DNA of 64,000 nt from contig CM019068.1 of assembly GCA_009667805.1 (NCBI GenBank), positions 10,417,950 to 10,481,949 of the forward strand, in the 5' to 3' direction. The DNA comes from Leptobrachium leishanense (taxonomy: Eukaryota; Chordata; Amphibia; Anura; Megophryidae). The notes beneath the pieces were generated by a model. It ran no database searches. It worked only from the letters and a program-made list of their open reading frames with translations, and had not been told where the DNA came from. Numbering within the stretch: the first letter of the stretch is position 1; each line of letters starts with the position of its first letter. This document shows, one piece after another, positions 58,691 to 64,000 of this stretch. Position numbers and translations under genes: made by a program.

Positions 58691-59248
58691 ATTGAGAGAG
58701 AAAAAGGCAGGAGTTGGGCCCAATACAGTCCCTGCTTCTTTATAGCTTTGCGCATTAAACCCTTGCTGTTAAGAGTGTCAGCTCTTCATTATACAGTAGA
58801 CCACAAGTCATGTAATAAGAGGTTTATCGCGCCCAGGCAGAGATCCTGTGAGAGTGTCTATTATGGGGTTGGGGGTCTCTGTGTCATCCTGGGGTACAAG
58901 TGCTGAGAGCGCTGCGCGTGATGCGATAGATTGACGCGAATGGGCCAGTCACTAACCTGTGGCACCGGCTCGGGTTCCTGTAATGCGTCCAACACCGATT
59001 CCTGGACAAATGAATGCAGGGAGCGAGGCAGCCCCCGCCCCCTCCCTCACCCTAATCTCCAGCCTGAGATTCCTACAGGGTCAGAGATTTGGAGGAAGGT
59101 GGGGGATGGGATGAGGGACCAGGGAGGGAAAAGTTACACTTAGCTCTGCTGATCACAGGCCTTTAGGCACTATAACATTAACCCTTTCTAGTCCTGGTAA
59201 AGCAAGAACAAAAGGGATTGAAGGGAACCTCAGCAAATCTGACATTTA
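58691..59248. other. unassigned stretch
   Basis: No gene, RNA or repeat recognised. Confidence 0.35.
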
Positions 59249-59539
59249 GGCCTGCGTCAGACAAGCGTCATTGGAGAAAGGAAAGAGTCCCTGAGAGTGG
59301 ATGTTCCTTCCAATTGATGCCGCCTCGGCTGAGCGCACGCAGTATCTCCTATGGAGGATCATGCTTTGCAGCCCCATCAATGCGCGTCCTAGCGCTTTGA
59401 CGGAGAGGCCTGCTGTATGGACGCAGCATGGCCGCTGTTCTGTGCACGCGCAACAGCGTCTGGCCGGCCCCGTCACAGCGACGCACACTGGAAGCCACAT
59501 CAGTAAGGGCGCACCTAGTGCACTCGTCTGACACTGGCC
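59249..59539. mobile_element. Harbinger-type MITE, 291 bp
   Basis: Termini GGCCTGCGTCAGAC and GTCTGACACTGGCC flanked by TTA on both sides (59246-59248, 59540-59542). Related to the MITE at 38760 through GTCAGAC. Confidence 0.85.
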
Positions 59540-59824
59540 TTAGGGGACACCTCTTTGTCGCTAGGCACGTTGCGCTCCTTTTCGAAGAATTTTACACATG
59601 GGGGGGTTCAAAGACTGGCCATGATTTCCTGGACACACATTACCATTTTGTGATGTTTTCTACAACCGTGTTTATATTCTTAATTGAGTTGTATAAAAAC
59701 AGTCATTACTTCCATATAAGCAAGTTGTAGTTTATTAATCGGTGTAGAGCAGTTTCCTCACAGAGCTGCCTCATAACACTGCTCTGCTTCAGCCGCCATT
59801 TTACATCTACCAGAACATTCCCCC

Positions 59825-59892
59825 CAACTGACAACAGGAAGTGAGAAATCACCTCAGAGCAGAACAGGAAGTGAGAAATCAACTCAGAGCAG
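59825..59892. repeat. 30-bp minisatellite, left part (2 copies)
   Basis: Unit AACAGGAAGTGAGAAATCAC plus CTCAGAGCAG. Continues at 60466 after the inserted MITE. Confidence 0.93.
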
Positions 59893-60465
59893 AGGCCTGT
59901 TCAATACCTCAGCCGCTGCAAGTGCTAAGTTAGCAACTTGCATTGAACGCCGTTCAACCGCTCAGCGCTCAGCAGTGCTAACCTAGCACTTGCAGCGACC
60001 CGAGGAGATGCTTCGTGTGACGTATTAAAGATGGCCGCCGCATGAAGCCAGTAACAATGCCCTACAGCAAGATGGCCGCCGCCTCGAAGCAAGTAATAAT
60101 TCCCTACAGCAATGTTAATTTTGAGGTTTTTGTTCACCAAAGCACAAAATATTTATTTATTATGTCCCCCTGCACATAGACATATATTACAGTTCAATTT
60201 ATATATTGTTTCAGAAGTAAACATAACGTTTATTCATTAAAAACTATCATTTGTGGTGTGTGCGTACCAAACGGAATTGTGCTGACTGCTTCTCTTTATT
60301 ATTTTTTGTCCGAGTGATCCGAAAAACAATTTGAATTTTTCATTAAGAAATTGTCGGCCATTTTGGATTCAAAATTCGCATCCAAAGGGTTCAACGACAC
60401 TGCTGCAGCAAACTGAATTGCTGCGCTGCAGCAATTCAACAGCTGCTGAGGTATTGAACAGGCCT
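59893..60465. mobile_element. MITE, 573 bp, inside the 30-bp minisatellite
   Basis: Inverted termini of 21 bp (AGGCCTGTTCAATACCTCAG plus C and its complement) with CAG on both sides (59890-59892, 60466-60468). The interior includes repeated AAGATGGCCGCCGC and is otherwise AT-rich. A 3-bp target duplication suggests PIF/Harbinger. Confidence 0.85.
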
Positions 60466-60600
60466 CAGAACAGGAAGTGAGAAATCACCTCAGAGCAGAA
60501 CAGGAAGTGAGAAATCACCTCAGAGCAGAACAGGAAGTGAGAAATCACCTCAGAGCAGAACAGGAAGTGAGAAATCACCTCAGAGCAGAACAGGAAGTAG
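60466..60600. repeat. 30-bp minisatellite, right part (about 4-5 copies)
   Basis: Same CAGAACAGGAAGTGAGAAAT unit as at 59825-59892. Confidence 0.95.
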
Positions 60601-61656
60601 GAAGAAAAGCAATGCATCATTCACAACCAACAACAGTTGATACCTCACAATACACACACACAATACACATTCTTACAGTCTAACAACCCATACATCACAC
60701 ATTTCATGCAGAGGGGACCACAGGGAAAAGTGCTGCCCTGCAACATGTACGACTCAAGCTGCAGGAAGGAAATCATTGCAGGTCACCTGGCATTCCTTAC
60801 CTGCAGTGTATGGATTATACATGCTGAGGGGTGGCATTTTTCATGCACTGCCCATCACCATGAATATCATGTGTCCAGGAAAACATTGCCGCTCTGGCAG
60901 CTCTACCCCCACGTTCTTTTTAGATTTCTACACACAGACCGCGTCATACATAGCGTGTGGTTTTATAGTCCATGAGATCTCGTCCACGACAGCCCCGTCT
61001 GGTTAAGCGGAGGAATGTCTGCATCCACCTGTTACCCATAATTACTGCGCTCACACTGTGCGGGCGCTGCGAGTGACGCCACGCACAGAGAGGGGGGGGG
61101 GGCGCCACCTGAGCGAGAGACGATAGATATCGATTTGGGATATAGACGATAGAGATACCCAAAAGGATTGAATGCTGCTTCACAGATCTATTCTATACAC
61201 CCACTACACCTTGTGCAGCGCTGCAGCCTCTGCAGGTGTCTTGCTGTTTATAAGGCTTATTTGAGGCGTATCAAGTCAGGATGAACATTCTGGGTCCCTG
61301 TGTATATTACCTTCCTGTAAGGACAAGACCGTAGATGGGCGATCGCACTGACTCCCGTGGCCGGGTTATATAGAGGGGTAACCAAAAACCCCCCCCCAAA
61401 AACAGGAAATAAATGGGGAGAGAAAACGCCCGTCCTCTACACTCCACCCAAAGAACCACAAAACCGCACGGCCTTCCAGGGAACTCAAACATCTGTTCAC
61501 CCTGATCATAGAGGCAGCCGAGCCATCAAAGGCGGGCTCTGTGACCCCGCGGGCCCCCTCCTGAGCCCCCAACACCCCTAACCGGGCCCTGAGCAGGTTT
61601 ATTATTCAAGCTACGCTTTGCATCATCAAATCGACCACAAAGAAAGAGACGAGAAA
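60601..61656. other. unassigned stretch
   Basis: CATGTGTCCAGGAAAACAT at 60868 recurs at 20498, so part is a dispersed repeat. No gene. Confidence 0.4.
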
Positions 61657-64000
61657 TCGCCCCCACACAGGGGCGAGGAGAGAGAGAGAAATCGCCCCCA
61701 CACAGGGGGGAGGAGAGAGCGAGAAATCGCCCCCACACAGGGGGGAGGAGAGAGAGAGAAATCGCCCCCACACAGGAGGAGAGAGAGAGAGAGAAATCAC
61801 CCCCACACAGGGGGAGGAGAGAGAGAGAAATCGCCCCCACACAGGGGAGGAAGAGAGAGAAATCGCCCCCACACAGGGGGAGGAGGAGAGAGAGAAATCG
61901 CCCCCACACAGGGGGGAGGAGAGAGAGAGAAATCGCCCCCACACAGGGGGAGGAGAGAGAGAAATCACCCCCACACAGGGGCGAGGAGAGAGAGAGAGAA
62001 ATCGCCCCCACACGGGGAGGAGAAGAGAGAGAGAAATCGCCCCCACACAGGGGGAGGAGAGAGAGAGAAATCGCCCCCACACAGGGGGGAGGAGAGAGAG
62101 GAGAGAAAATCGCCCCCACACAGGGGGGAGGAGGAGAGAGAGAAATCACCCCCACACAGGGGGGAGGAGAGAGAGAGAGAGAAATCGCCCCCACACAGGG
62201 GGAGGAGAGAGAGAAATCGCCCCCACACAGGGGGAGGAGAGAGAGAAATCGCCCCCACACAGGGAGGAGGAGAGAGAGAGAGAGAGAAATCGCCCCCACA
62301 CAGGGGCGAGGAAGAGGAGAGAAAATCGCCCCCACACAGGGGAGGAGAGAGAGAGAGAAATCGCCCCCACACAGGGGGAGGAGAGAGAGAGAAATCGCCC
62401 CCACACAGGGGGGAGGAGAGAGAGAGAAATCGCCCCCACACAGGGGGAGGAGAGAGAGAAATCACCCCCACACAGGGGCGAGGAGAGAGAGAGAGAGAAA
62501 TCGCCCCCACACGGGGAGGAGAGAGAGAGAAGAAATCGCCCCCACACAGGGGGAGGAGGAGAGAGAGAGAGAATCGCCCCCACACAGGGGGAGGAGAGAG
62601 AGAAATCGCCCCCACACAGGGGGAGGAGAGAGAGAGAAAATCGCCCCCACACAGGGGGAGGAGAGAGAGAGAGAGAGAGAAATCGCCCCCACACAGGGGC
62701 GAGGAAGAGAGAGAAATCGCCCCCACACAGGGGAGGAGAGAGAGAGAGAAATCGCCCCCACACAGGGGGAGGAGAAGAGAGAAATCGCCCCCACACAGGG
62801 GGAGGAGAGAGAGAGAAATCGCCCCCACACAGGGGGAGAGAGAGAGAAATCACCCCCACACAGGGGCGAGGAGAGAGAGAGAGAGAAATCGCCCCCACAC
62901 GGGGAGAGAGAGAGAGAGAAATCGCCCCCACACAGGGGAGGAGAGAGAGAGAAATCGCCCCCACACAGGGAGGAGGAGAGAGAGAGAGAGAAATCGCCCC
63001 CACACAGGGGGAGAGAGAGAGAAATCACCCCCACACAGGGGAGGAGAGAGAGAGAGAGAAAATCGCCCCCACACAGGGGGAGGAGAGAGAGAAATCGCCC
63101 CCACACAGGGGGAGGAGAGAGAGAGAAATCGCCCCCACACGGGGAGGAGAGAGAGAGAGAAATCGCCCCCACACAGGGGAGGGGAGAGAGAGAAAAAAAA
63201 TCGCCCCCACACAGGGGAGGAGAAGAGAAAATCGCCCCCACACAGGGGGAGGAAGAGAGAAATCGCCCCCACACAGGGGGAGGAGAGAGGAGAATCGCCC
63301 CCACACAGGGGAGGAGAAGAGAGAGAAATCGCCCCACACAGGGGGAGGAGAGAGAGAGAGAAATCGCCCCCACACAGGGGGAGGAGAGAGAGAGAAAAAA
63401 AATCGCCCCCACACAGGGGGAGGAGAGAGAGAGAAATCGCCCCCACACAGGGGGAGGAGAGAGAAATCGCCCCCACACAGGGGGAGGAGAGAGAGAGAAA
63501 TCGCCCCCACACAGGGGGAGGAGAGAGAGAGAAATCGCCCCCACACAGGGGGAGGAGAGAGAGAAAAATCGCCCCCACACAGGGGGAGGAGAGAGAGAGA
63601 AATCGCCCCCACACAGGGGGGAGAGCGAGAAATCGCCCCCACACAGGGGGAGGAGAGAGAGAGAAATCGCCCCCACACAGGGGGAGGAGAGAGAGAGAAA
63701 TCGCCCCCACACAGGGGGAGAGCGAGAAATCGCCCCCCACAGGGGGAGGAGAGAGAGAGAAATCGCCCCCACACAGGGGGAGGAGAGAGAGAGAAATCGC
63801 CCCCACACAGGGGGAGAGAGAGAGAGAAATCGCCCCCACACAGGGGGAGGAGAGAGAGAGAAAATCGCCCACACGGGGGAGGAGAGAGAGAGAGAGAAAT
63901 CGCCCCCACACAGGGGGAGGAGAGAGAGAGAAATCGCCCCCACACAGGGGAGGAGAGGAGAGAGAAATCGCCCCCACCACAGGGGGAGGAGAGAGAGAGA
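61657..64000. repeat. GA-rich minisatellite of about 34 bp, about 70 copies, runs off the window
   Basis: Unit AAATCGCCCCCACACAGGGG plus GGAGGAGAGAGAGAG, with the (GA)n part varying from 2 to about 9 repeats and a few ATCACCCCC variants. A fixed block is joined to an internal microsatellite. Open frames of 170-490 codons on minus (SLSLLPLCGGDF) are artefacts. Confidence 0.97.

Noticed and set aside
61526..63980. Minus-strand ORFs of 170-493 codons rich in SLSLLPLCGGDF
   Set aside because: Products of the GA-rich minisatellite; frames jump between units and no start or splice context exists.

Overview
The window is vertebrate nuclear DNA, almost certainly from an anuran amphibian. It has a spliced vertebrate gene, L2-type LINEs with the frog-like 3' tail (GCGCTTTATAAATAA), several DNA-transposon families and a very high density of GC-rich minisatellites. 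Nothing bacterial or viral is present.

The only host gene I can support is ADD3 (gamma-adducin), on the minus strand. Thirteen coding exons run from the ATG at 31461 to the stop at 6702. All junctions are GT-AG, the phases are consistent and the exons give a 663-residue protein, close to my recollection of about 674 residues for the short human form. The last exon continues into a 3' UTR of about 3.1 kb with an AATAAA at 3558-3553. The coding exon with the ATG is preceded by a splice acceptor at 31485-31486, so the promoter and at least one untranslated exon lie further right, inside or beyond the window; I could not identify them. The ORFs of 800-890 codons are not genes: they are minisatellites whose repeat unit is a multiple of 3.

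Layout: 1-2397, 5'-truncated L2 LINE. 3.1-3.5 kb, 51-bp minisatellite. 3.55-6.7 kb, ADD3 3' UTR with a 710-bp tandem duplication. 6.7-31.5 kb, ADD3 exons. The introns hold minisatellites with units of 10, 27, 33, 35, 38 and 45 bp, a second L2, a CR1-like LINE fragment, a SINE, MITEs and a 2.5-kb array of about 93 27-bp units in the first coding-region intron. 31.5-64 kb, probable 5' intron or upstream DNA with no recognisable exon. It contains two distant arrays of the same 41-bp minisatellite, a 4.8-kb Ty3/gypsy retrotransposon inserted in a 39-bp minisatellite, three hAT-type MITEs with 8-bp target duplications and fold-back cores, Harbinger-type MITEs, a degraded Tc1-like (DD37E) element next to a young mariner-type (DD41D) element with perfect 33-bp inverted repeats, and a GA-rich array of at least 2.3 kb that runs off the right edge.

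The most interesting signals are structural. Transposons sit repeatedly inside minisatellites. The intron 6 splice donor is the first GT of a long (GT)n tract. The hAT MITEs share an internal module and carry long palindromes. A mariner element that looks young has an arthropod-like transposase.
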